Shown piece by piece: positions 11,296 to 21,890 of a stretch of 64,000 bases of DNA (its first letter is position 1; every line of letters begins with the position of its first letter). A program made the position numbers and the translations under genes. The notes below the pieces were generated by a model. The model did no database searches. It was not told where the DNA came from and saw only the letters and a list, made by a program, of their open reading frames with translations. This DNA is from Hanleya hanleyi (lineage: Eukaryota; Mollusca; Polyplacophora; Lepidopleurida; Hanleyidae), in assembly GCA_036873755.1 (NCBI GenBank), contig JAVTVY010020419.1, positions 17,585 to 81,584 on the forward strand, in the 5' to 3' direction.

Positions 11296-11496
11296 TTGTC
11301 CAATAAAATGGATCGTTCAGGCTCTCTTGTTTAATATGCTGGAGTTATCGGGAGCCAGAACGTCCTATAGAAAATGTCATTTTGTCCATGGGAGCCACGC
11401 TGACCACCACACCGACCCCTAAAAATCCACTGTTTTTGTCGAAATACAGCAATGACATGTCTACTCACCATGCAAAAACTTATCTTTGGTATGTTT
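11296..11496 (+). mobile_element. Penelope-like fragment (left of the DIRS-like element)
   Basis: About 200 bp match 18162-18350 in inverted orientation. Both read into the peptide MSTHHAKTYLWY, which precedes the RT in the right-hand copy. The match stops exactly where the DIRS-like inverted repeat begins at 11497. Confidence 0.75.
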
Positions 11497-11634
11497 TCAT
11501 CCAAGTCGCACCACTAGTAATTGTGGATGGGTCCGCCATAAATTATATCAAACCGTCAAAGTTAGTGTGTGCTGATTTCAGCAGCCAGTTTCTCTGCCGG
11601 AGCATGGCTTCCCTGATAGTAAAAGGAAGAACAA
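11497..11634 (+). repeat. Left inverted terminal repeat of the DIRS-like element
   Basis: Matches the reverse complement of 17136-17273 with few differences. It starts TCATCCAAGTCGCACCACTA. Confidence 0.85.
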
Positions 11635-11651
11635 AAGAATCGAAACGACGT

Positions 11652-12537
11652 CACAAATACCACGTGACACAGCCCGTGGTCAAGTTTCACATGCGAAATG
11701 AACTACCACTGACTCTGATGGGGAACAAAAAGGGGTTAATACCACGTTGAAATATGGTGCCAATGAAGACGAGGTAACGTACTGCTTTCCGTTACACAAC
11801 TACACGCCCCCTATAGTCAGTCTCTGCGGGCAGAGCTACAGGCAATGAGCAGTGTCTGACATACTTAACAGCAAAGCTGAGTTTATTTTGGGAAACAACA
11901 CTCTGCGGGGAGATCGCATTGTGATCACTCGGGAATTGGTTATTTCGAACTTATTAAACCTCCAGAAGTACACAACTCGAATTTTAATCGCATAATTTAT
12001 ATTTTTGGAGCATTCTAACCCAAGCCAAAAGATTTTTTGTTTACTAGAATGGTTTAACGGAGATTTATTATCGACGAAAATAGCAGCAACAGCAACATGG
12101 TCGGGTGAGACATCAAATCGAAAAATCCGGGATTTTTGTTTAGATTCTGAAAAATACGGAAATCCAGATATACCCGAAATACTCCAATCTCTGTAATTTA
12201 TATTTGAAAAGGCAAATTTGGCGAATTTTGATTAATATTTCGTTTATTGAAATATCAGATTTGTATAGGCCTATTGAAATATTGACTCCTTTTAGAAGGG
12301 ATATTACGGAGCGATATTCGTTAGAATGAAGTAGATTTACTCCAACAATATATTACCATTGTAGGCCCTCATTTTAAAGGCATATTTCAACGTATCCCCC
12401 CCACCTCACCCTAAATATTACACGTTTGAATTTTCTCGCGGGATTTGTAAATGACCAACGCGGCATTAGCCCCTTTTTGTTCCCAGTTTAGTGTCAGTGT
12501 CTACCGTGGGCTGTGTCACGTGGTACGGTATTTGTGG
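11652..12537. repeat. Internal inverted repeat in the DIRS 5' region
   Basis: 11652-11749 and 12456-12537 are inverted copies, both containing CACGTGACACAGCCC and GGGAACAAAAAGGGG or their complements. The 700 bp between has no gene. It may be a nested MITE or a structural part of the DIRS 5' leader. Confidence 0.7.
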
Positions 12538-12818
12538 CCTCGCATTTATTGTTGGTACAGGAGCGCTGTTTTTGGGGCGCGGCGAGTTGGCGCGCGTGAA
12601 TTATTCTAATGAGGGTTCTCTGCGCGTTAACAATAGCACGGATAATCTAATGAAATAAAGCAGTTAACAGGTGTGCTGAATAACAATTAGAACCGATGTA
12701 GTCTGGCGCTCTAGCGTTATGTAATCTACTGGCTTATAAGGCAGTGTGTGGACGGTGTTACTCATCGATGTCCAGGACAAGCCAGGCCGCGGTACACTTT
12801 AGTTTACCTTGATTTACC

Positions 12819-13589
12819 TTGACTATGGAACCAGCTGATATTGATATTTCCGATCTGACTCCGTCAGCCGAGCAATCGAGTAGCAGAAATGACAATTCTG
12901 AGTTATTTGAGAAGTTTTGTTCCTATGTGGATGAGAAGTTTAGTTCTTTTCAATCGGACTTGTCCACTCAGTCGTCTAGAAAACGAAAAATCGAGAATAT
13001 AGAGCTAAAATACGCCGGAAACAAGGCTCAGTTTACTTTCAACTCTCAGTTGGCGGAAGAGATCGAAATAGTGGTGAAAAATCTACGACGGGAGAAACTG
13101 GACCCCTCTAGGCTAGAAGCTGTTCTTGAGAAAATACGGAAGCGCAATAAGCTCATAAGGCTAGTTGATAAATCGCCTTGTGGTTGGGACACGGTCAAGG
13201 AGTACGAATCAGACGAGTTGGCCAGTGATTCCGACGATGGCAAGCGTATGCGCCAGGCAGAGGGAAGGGCTTTCCGTAGGAAAGCGGAAAGGGCCTGCCA
13301 ACGTAAACAACGCTTCACGGATGTTGCCACGAGTGGCTCAAATGATCGGGGTGCTACTGCTACTTTCATCCCTCGCCAACCAGGAACAACTGACCGTACA
13401 ACCATGCAGTCCTTTCGGAATGGGCAAGCCACAGGATATCCCCCAGGGCGTCCCAACCGGTCGTTCAACTCTTTCTACGATCACTGCTTCCGGTGTGGGA
13501 AGGCCGGCCATTGGGCATTCTCTTGCCCCAACGAAGTTCACCCCAGCTCCGATACAACCAGGAACGTCCCAGCCCCAGAATCAAAATAA
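12819..13589 (+). CDS. DIRS-like Gag with CCHC zinc knuckle
   Basis: 256 codons from ATG to TAA, apparently intact. The middle is basic and alpha-helical in appearance, with RKIE and KRNKLIR segments. Near the C-terminus is a retroviral-type zinc knuckle, C-F-R-C-G-K-A-G-H-W-A-F-S-C (CX2CX4HX4C), around residues 227-240. It should bind the element RNA in a virus-like particle. The downstream RT frame overlaps its 3' end, as usual in DIRS elements. Confidence 0.8.
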   Translation: MTMEPADIDISDLTPSAEQSSSRNDNSELFEKFCSYVDEKFSSFQSDLSTQSSRKRKIENIELKYAGNKAQFTFNSQLAEEIEIVVKNLRREKLDPSRLEAVLEKIRKRNKLIRLVDKSPCGWDTVKEYESDELASDSDDGKRMRQAEGRAFRRKAERACQRKQRFTDVATSGSNDRGATATFIPRQPGTTDRTTMQSFRNGQATGYPPGRPNRSFNSFYDHCFRCGKAGHWAFSCPNEVHPSSDTTRNVPAPESK

Positions 13590-13599
13590 CTCCAATATC

Positions 13600-14693
13600 T
13601 GTGAAGATAAGTACAATTCTATTTTTCCACAGGAAGATGTTAATTCTGACTTTAGTCTTTTGTTCGAACAGAGAGATCAATCTGATTATTCTACAGATAT
13701 TGACACAAATGTAAAGGGGAGATTAAAAACCCATTGGAGTTACTGGCGCGAGATAGGCGCTAACGATTATGTTCTTGACGTCATACAAAATGGTTACGCA
13801 ATACCATTTACTACTATGCCAGCTAGTATGGTATTTCGTAACAATCGCTCTGCCTTTGCTCATGCTAGTTTTGTTTCTGAGGCTATAAACGATTTACTCA
13901 AGACTGGTTGCGTGGTAGAAGTTTCTTCAGCTCCATGGGTTATCAATCCTTTATCTGTTTCCGTGCAAAAATCTGGGAAGAAAAGGCTCATTTTAGACCT
14001 TCGTCATGTTTGAAGACTGGCGCAGTGCGTTGAGTTATGTTGAGTCTTGTGGATATATGTTTAAATTCGACTTAAAATCTGGATATCATCATATAGATAT
14101 TTGTGAATCACACCAACGCTTTCTAGGATTTTCGTGGAATGTTGACGGAGTTACTAAGTACTTTTGCTTTACAGTTTTGCCGTTTGGGCTCAGTTCGGCC
14201 CCGTATTTATTTACTAAATGTTTGAGGCCTTTGGTCAAACATTGAGGGCCAACGGCATAAAAATTGTTGTCTTTTTAGATGATGGATGGGCTGTTAATGC
14301 CGACTTCCAAAAATTCCACACTCGTTGAGCTGTTCAGGGTTTTTAGCTAACTTACCAAAATCTGTTTGTGACCCTGTGCAGGTGTTAGAATGGCTAGGTT
14401 TGGTATGGGATTTGAATTCTGGTTACCTGAAGATCACTGAACGCCGGATTAACGATCTGATCATTAGCTTACAGGAGCTTCTGCAGTCTATAACATGTAT
14501 TTCTGCGCGTCAATTGGCTAGGGTAACTGGGAAAGTTATTTCCATGATGCCAGTTATCGGTGATTTACCTAGGCTAATGACCAGACAATTACATTTTCAG
14601 ATTGCTACCAGATTTTCCTGGGACCATTTGTTTTGCTTACTCCCATGTTCTCCTGTATTTACTCCCATGTTCTCCTATAATACAGGAACTTAA
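13600..14693 (+). pseudogene. DIRS-like reverse transcriptase, broken
   Basis: The RT begins in the frame that overlaps gag, with a leader around W-S-Y-W-R-E-I-G and then the finger motif KRLILDLRHV ending near 14012. The next frame resumes at 14009 with the palm region FKFDLKSGYHHIDI and LPFGLSSAPYLFTK. About a dozen codons expected between these two blocks are missing. A one-base loss near 14244 breaks the frame again. The catalytic F-L-D-D box is read at about 14273-14284 in a third frame. The rest of RT, with VLEWLGLVWDLNSGYLKITE, runs to about 14690, where a 22-bp tandem duplication (near 14637-14680) alters the frame. RT would copy the element RNA, but this copy cannot be translated through. 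Confidence 0.85.
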
Positions 14694-15147
14694 GTTTTGG
14701 TTATCCAACTGTTCAAAGTTAAATCGTCGAAATTTATTTTCTTATAGTGTTCCTGAACTATTAGTTTTTTCCGACGCAAGCAGTGTCGCTTGTGGTGCCT
14801 TTATGGTAACATTAGGTTCTAATGTGTTTCATAAATCCTGGTCCGTTTTAGAATCCAAACAAAGTTCTACTTGGAGGGAGTTAAAAGCCATCCAACTAGC
14901 GGTAACTGCTTTCATTCCGTTGTTACGGGGGAAAAGTGTTAAATGGCACACAGATAATCAAAACTGTGTTTCTATTGTTCAGGCAGGGAGTAAAGTAACG
15001 AAATTGCAAGAAATTGCTCTTGACCTGTACAATATGTGCTCTAGTTACAGCATTTCACTTAAAGTTGTTTGGATCCCAAGGGGGGAGAATTTAATGGCGG
15101 ATCACATCAGCAATTTGTGTGATCAGGATGACTGGCAGGTTACCTGA
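14690..15147 (+). pseudogene. DIRS-like RNase H domain
   Basis: The frame at 14602-15147 contains an RNase H fold: a first aspartate in LLVFSDASSVACGAF, a glutamate in STWRELKAI, a second aspartate in KWHTDNQNC, and a last aspartate in NLMADHISN. The four acidic residues expected for catalysis are all present. It follows RT directly, as in DIRS polyproteins. The domain is readable but is cut off from RT by the upstream frameshift. Confidence 0.85.
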
Positions 15148-15580
15148 GAATTCTTTAACTTCATGAACGATATGTGGGGACCATTTACCGTTGATAGATT
15201 AGCCAACTACGAGTGAGTGAGCTAATTTTAATTCGAAATTCTGGAATCCTGGAACCAGCGCGGTCGATACATTCTCTGTAGATTGGAAACATGAAAATAA
15301 TTGGCTTGTTCCCCCTGTCTGTATGGTTTCAAAAGTAATAAAACATCTGGTTCACTGCAGGGCCGAGGGAACTTTAATCGTCCCTAAATGGCCTTCTGCC
15401 TTATTTTGGCCGTTATTATTCGAATCGCAGGGTTTGTGGATGCCATATGTGCAAGAGCTTATAGAGTTCAAAGACAACACCGGTATACTTGTGCACGGCA
15501 ATAACAAATACTCGTTGTTGGGTTCTGAGCGATTTTCTTCAGCTGTTCTAGCAGTAAAGTTAAATGCGAGATATCTCTGA
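15148..15580 (+). pseudogene. DIRS-like pol C-terminal region
   Basis: After the RNase H stop, shifted frames encode a block with WGPFTVDRLA, then W-N-P-G-T-S and NNWLVPPVCMVSKVIKHL, then GTLIVPKWPSALFWPLLF. I recall this block following RNase H in animal DIRS elements, and its function is unknown to me. At least two frame changes lie between 15170 and 15310. The readable part is 15323-15580. Confidence 0.65.
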
Positions 15581-15660
15581 ATATTTGATTTGTATCATAG
15601 TTGTGTTTTCAGAGAATCGGGATTGATTTATGACTGTTATTCCCTACAAACCAAATGGTT

Positions 15661-15826
15661 TTATGGCAGCCGTATGGTAGTTGAATAACGAATATTTAAT
15701 TATGCTTTTATATGCTGATTGATATTATGGCAGCCGAATGGTAGCCAGCTAGCGATTGCCAGATATTACATGTGTGCCGAATGGCGTTATGGCAGCCGAA
15801 TGGTAGCCGATTTGCCGAATGGTTTG
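15661..15826 (+). repeat. Three spaced copies of ATGGCAGCCGAATGGTAG
   Basis: The 18-bp phrase occurs at 15663, 15727 and 15789 with minor changes, 62-64 bp apart, in the non-coding gap between pol and the recombinase. It may be a regulatory or recombination feature of the element. Confidence 0.7.
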
Positions 15827-15961
15827 ATATGCACGGGTAGCATATGTTAACATGTTCATTTGTTTTACAATGAATATATTGTCCTACTTAAATTATATTT
15901 TGTTCCGTGACAATAAAGAGGGATTTCGATTCAAATACTATATGGTCTACTTCTTTTTACA

Positions 15962-16971
15962 GATGTGTTTAGCTCCGGTATTTGGACTAAAGTGAGGAGT
16001 TTAGACAACCCGAATTTAATACAACTCGCTAGAGATCTACCTGATTTTATTCTTCAAAGCCGGTCTAAAAGTACTGTTAATAAGTATGCGAAAGGCTACG
16101 AACATTGGGCCAGATGGTGTAGTTTAAACGGAGTTACCGCTTTACCAGCCCAAGAGATTCCTGTTGGTCTTTATTTTCTTTCTTTGGTTCAGTCCGGATG
16201 TTCTACATCGAAAATTGATGAGGCGATTTATTCTATCAACTGGGCTCATGATTTGTCTGCTGTCGCCAATCCATGCGTTTTAAAGTTCACTCGTTTGGTT
16301 AAAGACGCTGCACTTAGAGTTGTTGGACACACTGTCGTTAAAAAAGAACCAATCACAGCAGAGATACTTCAAAAATTAGTTTCTCGTTTCGCCCACGTTG
16401 AATCCAAACTGGATGATTTACGCGTAGTGATTATGTGCTTGGTTGCGTATGCCGTTTTTTTAGGTTCGCTGAACTAGCTAACTTAAGGCGTTGTAACATT
16501 AAATTCTTTGCAGATCACATGTCGTTGTTTATCGAGAAAAGTAAGACTGATATATTCAGAGAAGGTAGTTCGGTTGTCGAAGCTCGCACTGGTAACGCTA
16601 CTTGTCCCTGTCGTATGCTGGAGAGGTACATTAGGGAAGCTGCTATAACGGACGATTCTGATGAATTTATATTCAGACAATTATCGTTTTGTAAATCTAC
16701 TAAATCTTTCAAGTTAAGAAATTCTGGACCGCTTTCTTATTCCCGCACTAGGGAGATTATTTTAACGAAACTTCGTATTCTGGGTCTTGACACGAAACTG
16801 TTTGGAGTACATTCGATGAGGTCCGGGGGCGCTTCTGCAGCTGCCAATTCAGGTATACAAGACCGTCTGTTTGAGAGGCATGGCAGATGGCGGTGAGAGA
16901 CTGCTAAAGATGGTTATGTTAAGGACGACCTTAAGCAAAGGTTAATGGTTACTTTGAATTTGGGCTTGTAA
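15962..16971 (+). pseudogene. DIRS-like tyrosine recombinase, broken
   Basis: The N-terminal SAM-like part is in the frame 15965-16477 (SRSKSTVNKYAKGYEHWARW). The catalytic part is in the next frame from about 16456, starting RFAELANLRR. The two are separated by a one-base loss at the T-run near 16454. Catalytic residues are visible: the first R in LANLRR, HSMR, HGRW and the tyrosine in KDGYVKDD. A TGA at 16894-16896, between HGRW and the tyrosine, is a nonsense mutation. The frame then runs to TAA at 16971. In DIRS elements this enzyme inserts the circular DNA copy in place of a DDE integrase. Confidence 0.85.
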
Positions 16972-17135
16972 TAAATACTTACATGATCCTTATATTCGCT
17001 TCTTCTTTCGTCTGTCTTTGTCTTTCGAAGTAGGCCGGGCTTCGGGACCGGGCTACTCTATGGTGAAAGTAAACTAGCGGATGTTGAAACGATAAATAAT
17101 TTGTGTTCGTTTGAGTCCTACGAATTAGAACATAA
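16972..17135 (+). other. DIRS 3' non-coding segment
   Basis: The sequence between the recombinase stop and the right inverted repeat. It contains CGGGCTTCGGGACCGGGCTA near 17036. The internal complementary region of DIRS elements is expected here, but I could not map it with confidence. Confidence 0.4.
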
Positions 17136-17273
17136 TTGTTCTTCATTTTACTATCAGGGAAGCCATGCTCCAGGAGAGAAACCGGCTGCTGAAATCAGCA
17201 CACACTAACTTTGACGGTTTGATATAATTTATTGCGGACCCATCCGCAATTACTAGTGGTGCGACTTGGATGA
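17136..17273 (-). repeat. Right inverted terminal repeat of the DIRS-like element
   Basis: Reverse complement of 11497-11634. Its outer edge at 17273 coincides with the start of a segment that recurs elsewhere (27903-27978), which supports the boundary. Confidence 0.85.
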
Positions 17274-17275
17274 AT

Positions 17276-17498
17276 TACAAGCGTCTAGTCCGTCATTCAT
17301 AATCCAGCCGTCGTCCATTAGAGAATATCCGCGTCCATAATCCGAAGACCTATTCCATTTTCCATATAACAGTATTAGCACCAAATTCAAAAAGACAATC
17401 ATAGTATACATAAACATAGGCTTGTTTCCTGCAAGAGAGAAGCGGTCAACAGTTTTCAATGATGCCGGCAAGACATCATGATGTTCCAAAAATATCAA
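17276..17498 (-). pseudogene. Membrane-helix peptide with conserved tail
   Basis: The minus-strand frame reads a hydrophobic helix (M-F-M-Y-T-M-I-V-F-L-N-L-V-L-I-L-L) followed by the tail YGRGYSLMDDGW. The tail segment (17274-17348) recurs at 27903-27978 with about 90 percent identity and the same peptide. It might be the 3' end of the RT element or a piece of an envelope-like protein. I cannot assign it. Confidence 0.4.
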
Positions 17499-17934
17499 AT
17501 CCGTATCGCTGATCAGTATTCTTAATCCGTAATATTCGTTTTAGAGTCGTTATCCAAAAAAGATGTATCCCAGTCACGCTTTGATTGTGACTGTTCATAT
17601 GAGCACCATGAGGATATTGAAGTACATGTGTTCATACGGCCCCTAGCCCCGGGTTAAGCGGAATTAGACACAAGTTACGAAACGTAGCGCCATGGATCTT
17701 GCACGCTACGTTCGTACTTTGCTATCAGCATGCGATATGTATCGCCAAATTTGAGAAACTTTGAGTGGAGGCGCTTGGTGGAATAGCCCTGTTTTATAAG
17801 TTTCTGCAACAATGTTTTGTGACGTTAATTAAAATCATCACATTTAACACAGGATCTAGCAAATGCTACTAAGCGAGATATGTATACGCCATATGCAGGT
17901 CCCACTGGAATATTACTATCCAGATAGGGATAGT

Positions 17935-18195
17935 TTAATCATCTCTTTTGTCATAAAGTCGACGAGAGAGAATACCCGCTTCATTTTTGTAGAGATAGAT
18001 ATCTAAATAAGATGTGCCTGTAGGGCTATCTGTAGTTTCCTTCAAATCCAGTGAAGGTGGATATATATCCTTCACTGCTTCATTTATATAGCGATTATCC
18101 ACAGCGAGAAGATCGTCTATATAGCGTTTGGTGAATGAGAAGGAACGGGCTTTGAATGGATACCAAAGATAAGTTTTTGCATGGTGAGTAGACAT
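17935..18195 (-). pseudogene. Penelope-like RT fragment
   Basis: 86 codons with the catalytic box RYIDDLL, then Y-P-P-S-L-D-L-K-E-T-T, SYLDIYLYKNEAG and LYDKRDD. The D-D box followed by P-x-L-x(n)-T-T, then Y-L-D and L-Y-x-K-x-D is the arrangement seen in Penelope-like RTs. After the stop the reading can be followed downstream in degenerate form (GPAYGVYISRL and similar) to about 17640. The peptide MSTHHAKTYLWY at its start also occurs at 11460-11495. The copy is non-functional. Confidence 0.6.
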
Positions 18196-18538
18196 GTCAT
18201 TTCGACAAAAACAGTGGATTTTTAGGGGTCGATGTGGTGGTCAGCGTGGCTCCCATGGACAAAATGACATTTCCTATAGGACGTTCTGGCTCCCGATAAC
18301 TCCAGCATATTAAACAAGAGCCTGCACGATCAATTTTATTGGACTATGAATGACTTGGCACCACGCCGGAGTCTTGTTCGCACAATAGAAAAAATACCCC
18401 AGCGGAGCTAAAGGAAAGCGGGCTTTTGAAAGTGATACCAAAGAGCTGTACACGTCATGGAAATCAATTTCATACCTTGGATAGAGAAGAAAGAAAAAAA
18501 GAAACCACAAACAAATTGCTGTTGTTGTTGCTGCAACA

Positions 18539-18994
18539 GGGCTCGGACCACTAAAAAAAAGTCCCTAGCCGTTAACCCTCTAAATAACCTCTGCCATAGA
18601 GGACAAGTTTTTGTGCTGATTTTTTCCCCAGCTTCCTTTTGATAATGAGACAAGGGCTTGCATGGCCAACATTAAGCATGACAAGTGCCCTTTTGAGTTG
18701 TGACTTTTATTTTGAATTCACTGCATAATTCATGCCAGTCTGAGGCACTATATGCAGGTGCGTAGACTCTGCTTTTTGCAGGTAAGTTATTCGCCGGAAG
18801 TACGGTGCTTGCCAACAGGACGCTCTGGTTCGAAATTTTGATGGGCGACCCCCGCCAAGAAGTAGATGGCGATGCAGGACTTGAATGGAACTACAAACTG
18901 CCAAGAGATGAAAGTCCAAAAATAATTAATAAATCAGCCAGGTGCAGTTTCATTAACATGGCCGTCAATGTAAATTTAATAGTGGTCCGAGCCC
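18539..18994. mobile_element. Small MITE with 15-bp perfect inverted repeats
   Basis: Ends GGGCTCGGACCACTA and TAGTGGTCCGAGCCC enclose 456 bp and are flanked by AACA on both sides (18535-18538 and 18995-18998). This is consistent with a non-autonomous DNA transposon and a 4-bp target duplication. No coding content. Confidence 0.6.
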
Positions 18995-19363
18995 AACAGT
19001 TCTTGGCATGGGTGTTGGAGACTTCGCGCGGTAAACACTCTGGGTGAATAAAAATTAGGATCAGCAATAAGACCGCATTGCGGACGAATTTTCCCCAGCG
19101 GTGCAATGCCCCCATATTAGAGAGCGTAACGACAGGGAATCTATTACAATTATGTAATTTACGTACCAGTAGGCCAGTAGGACTTTACCGGCACGTTCCA
19201 TGGCCAAATAGTATTCGTGGTACCGGTATAAAGGAAAAAAGGAAATATAAAGGAAATGTCAGGAAATTGCATATTTAATCCTTTCTGGGCTGAGCGATTT
19301 GAGACCTGTCCCGGACTGGGAGGGGACGCACTATACTCTTGGTTCAAGCTCTACTTGGAAATG
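18995..19363. other. Non-coding spacer
   Basis: No gene or clear repeat is visible. Confidence 0.5.
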
Positions 19364-19450
19364 TAGGAGAAAATCCAAGATGGCCGTCATGATGACGTCA
19401 CAGTGACATCATTTTCAGGAAAGGCATTTTTTGACGATTTTTTCGGCAAG
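19364..19450 (+). repeat. Dispersed repeat with GATGACGTCACAGTGA
   Basis: Matches 45085-45190 in inverted orientation. Both carry GATGACGTCACAGTGA, then CATTTTC and ACGATTTTT. Confidence 0.65.
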
Positions 19451-19839
19451 ATTTTTTTACATATGAATCATTTTATTTGTGGTGTATCGGCAGAGGATCG
19501 CATAGTCATTTTGTGAAAAACAATTTTTGACGGTGATGAGCCACAAGTGAGCCAGACCTGTTTTTTTATACAAAGTTATTCACTTGGATTGATTATCCAC
19601 ATGTGTTTACAAAATGAGCCACAATTGCGAATTCAAAAAGAAATGGTGAGCCAAACGAGGACAAAATCGATGGCTCATTATGATGTGTTTTTTTTGTTGT
19701 TTTTTTTGCTTATTTTTTTATTATTTTATTTTATTTTTTTGATTTTATGTCAGATCAGCGGAGTTCGACTTCTCTCCCTCGTGTAAGAGATATTTAAACC
19801 TCCCTCTCTGAACGTTCCAGCGCACAGTTAACACAGGTA

Positions 19840-20416
19840 AGTCGAATATCCACCATCATCGGTCCATAAACAATTATATTTAGAATGTCAGCATAGAACG
19901 AAAATGACATTCTCCAGGTCATGGGCATTTCTGTCACACTGGCATCTACTATCCTCTGTCAACCGCTGTTGTGAATATATGGACAGTCCGCGTTCACTTC
20001 CAGAAATAGGTTGATATGTTGACTAGCGCCCTCTTTCTATCTGTAATTTGTGGGCGCTTATTCGAAGTTGGAAGAGGGCAGTTCGGTGTTTTCTATTCTG
20101 AATCGACATTATGGTGTCTTCAGCTTCAAATTTAGTTTTTATGATACAATATGTATCTAATTTACTAAAGTTTGATATCTTGTTTTTCCAGATATTGGAA
20201 AAAGTTTCAAAGAGTTTCTTTTTAACATATTTCAAAGTAGCTTTACGGGATTTGCAGAATTGGTTTTCCCAGAGGTGATCGCATCCAACTTCAGACAATA
20301 TATTTCTCATATAGTAAATCCAGTTTTTGCAGTTGAACATTCTGTTTTCCTCAACCTGTTCGAGGTAGGCATTATACAATAGCGAGGATGGGTCGGCAGA
20401 TAAAATATGTGTATAA
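19840..20416 (-). pseudogene. CR1-like LINE ORF2, C-terminal end
   Basis: The minus strand reads from 20416 to a stop at 20023 with LLYNAYLEQ, KNWIYYMRNIL, RKHRTALFQLRISAHKLQIE. This is the region after the RT in CR1/Jockey-type ORF2. It continues in disrupted frames to about 19840, with a cysteine-containing segment near C-Q-C-D-R-N-A-H-D-L-E-N. Its upstream edge joins in frame to the LINE ORF2 ending at 29675 if the 9.25-kb insertion between them is removed. It is therefore the 3' part of the same LINE copy. Confidence 0.75.
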
Positions 20417-21691
20417 TGTCATATCATAGAACAATATGATAGAATAAATATGATAATTGATTATGAAATTGGAAACTTTGGGGAAAGTTATAAACAAAAT
20501 ATGCTAATAACTGAGTGGCGAGTAATAAGTCGATTTACGATGTTCTAAACTGATGGAACTGGTAGCCCGTGAATGTGAGATAATCTTGCTGTGTTGGATG
20601 CATTTTCGTATGAAAGTATAACAAGAAAACCAAAACAAATTAAAGGTTATGGTTCAATAATTACGTCCTGCTAAGAGCACTGTAAGGGATGATTAATCTA
20701 TATATGAAAAATACAATGACTGAGTGAACAGAGAACCTATGATTTGATGGTCAAATGACCTCGAGGGTTTATTTGTATGATGTATATGTGTATACGAGTC
20801 GGAATGCAGCATATAGTAATGGCGAAATTGCCCAGTTAAACAGATATAGGATCTCAGTTATTTCCCAAAGAGGATAAGCTACAGGAGAGAACTATATTGG
20901 GGTGATACAGCATTAGGGTGATTCGGCATGGTAACAGAATCGATTTATGTGAGTCATCCCACTCGAGACAGTCCAGGTCAACAGGGATCTGCCAGGTTAA
21001 GATATATGAATTACACATATGTTAGAATAATTAAATAGGTCGTGTAGTCCCCATACAAATACCAAGTGATGAGCAAATATTTGACCAATGGGTGAGCATG
21101 GAAATGACGAAATGTAGGAGAATAGCATAAGCCTTTAGGGGTTTTGGTCGGTATAAATAGTGACAGTGGGCGAAAATCAGGGGACTTCTCGGCCGGGCAC
21201 ACTAAACTAGTTATACAGACGTCCAGGTCTCCAAGTATGGACAAACTGGGCATCGGTTAAGAGGTTTCAGGGACCACAAGCAAAGGATAAAAAGGGACAA
21301 GAGCACTAGATTAACAGGTCAGTTTGGTTTATTTAATAATTAAGGCTAGGGATATGACTCTAGCTTATTGAGTGACTTGCTGTAGGTAACAATTACATAT
21401 CCATTTGGAAATTGGAGTGTTGTAAGCCTTATCTAATATTGGTGATGGATGTAGTAAAAAGAAATCGTTGACAAACCGTACAAAATGACTTGTTCACTTA
21501 TTTAATCTGAAAGCAGAGTAATTACACGGCATGGCAGACATCGTTTAAGCTATATCTCCTCTGTCCACAGCGCTCGATTACTGGTTACCTCCGTATTTTG
21601 CCAAGCGAGTTAATTTGTGATGCGGAGCCTTCTGGCCTACCGTATATAGCCAATTTGGGGCTTTCCAGGGAAACCTCAAAAGTTGGTCACA
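20417..21691 (+). repeat. Candidate 5' LTR
   Basis: Starts TGTCATATC and ends GGTCACA, just before TGGTGTTCGAAC. It contains a TATA box near 21152. The length would be 1275 bp. The matching 3' copy was not seen, so this is a candidate only. Confidence 0.45.
21151..21160 (+). promoter_or_regulatory. TATA box in candidate LTR
   Basis: GTATAAATAG lies about 540 bp before the LTR end and about 720 bp before the gag start. It is a good TATA consensus for element transcription. Confidence 0.45.
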
Positions 21692-21709
21692 TGGTGTTCG
21701 AACTTTTCC
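21692..21709 (+). promoter_or_regulatory. Candidate tRNA primer-binding site
   Basis: TGGTGTTCGAAC follows directly after the LTR-end CA. TGG pairs with the tRNA 3' CCA, and the complement of GTTCGAAC resembles a T-arm. Confidence 0.45.
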
Positions 21710-21718
21710 GGGCAGATG

Positions 21719-21890
21719 GTGGATTGGTTTTGCGATTTTTGCTGTGACCGTACAAAATTTTAGAGATTGGTTTTAATCCATAAGTCATGATTTCTTTATT
21801 CCTTGTTGGATTGGTTCGGCGGTCTTTGCCGTGGCCGTGCAAAATTTCCGAAATTACTTCTTTCATGTTAACCATCATGATTTCTCAGTT
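21719..21890 (+). repeat. Tandem duplication of about 88 bp
   Basis: The phrase GATTGGTT(T/C)(T/G)GC(G), then (T/C)CGT(A/G)CAAAATTT and TCATGATTTCT occurs twice in tandem just before the gag start. Confidence 0.6.

Larger units (their letters stand above)
11497..17273 (+). mobile_element. DIRS-like tyrosine-recombinase retrotransposon, degenerate
   Basis: A 5.8-kb element with inverted terminal repeats (11497-11634 and 17136-17273) and the gene order gag, RT, RNase H, tyrosine recombinase. That combination defines the DIRS order: a recombinase replaces the DDE integrase, and inverted repeats replace LTRs. The coding regions carry several frameshifts, a deletion and a nonsense codon, so the copy is dead. 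No target-site duplication is expected for this class. Confidence 0.9.
17274..18350 (-). mobile_element. Penelope-like fragment (right of the DIRS-like element)
   Basis: Minus-strand remnant of an RT gene with its upstream leader (18162-18350 matches 11296-11496 inverted). The RT part lies at 17935-18195. Degenerate coding sequence follows to about 17640. A segment with one membrane-like helix lies at 17290-17498. Confidence 0.65.
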
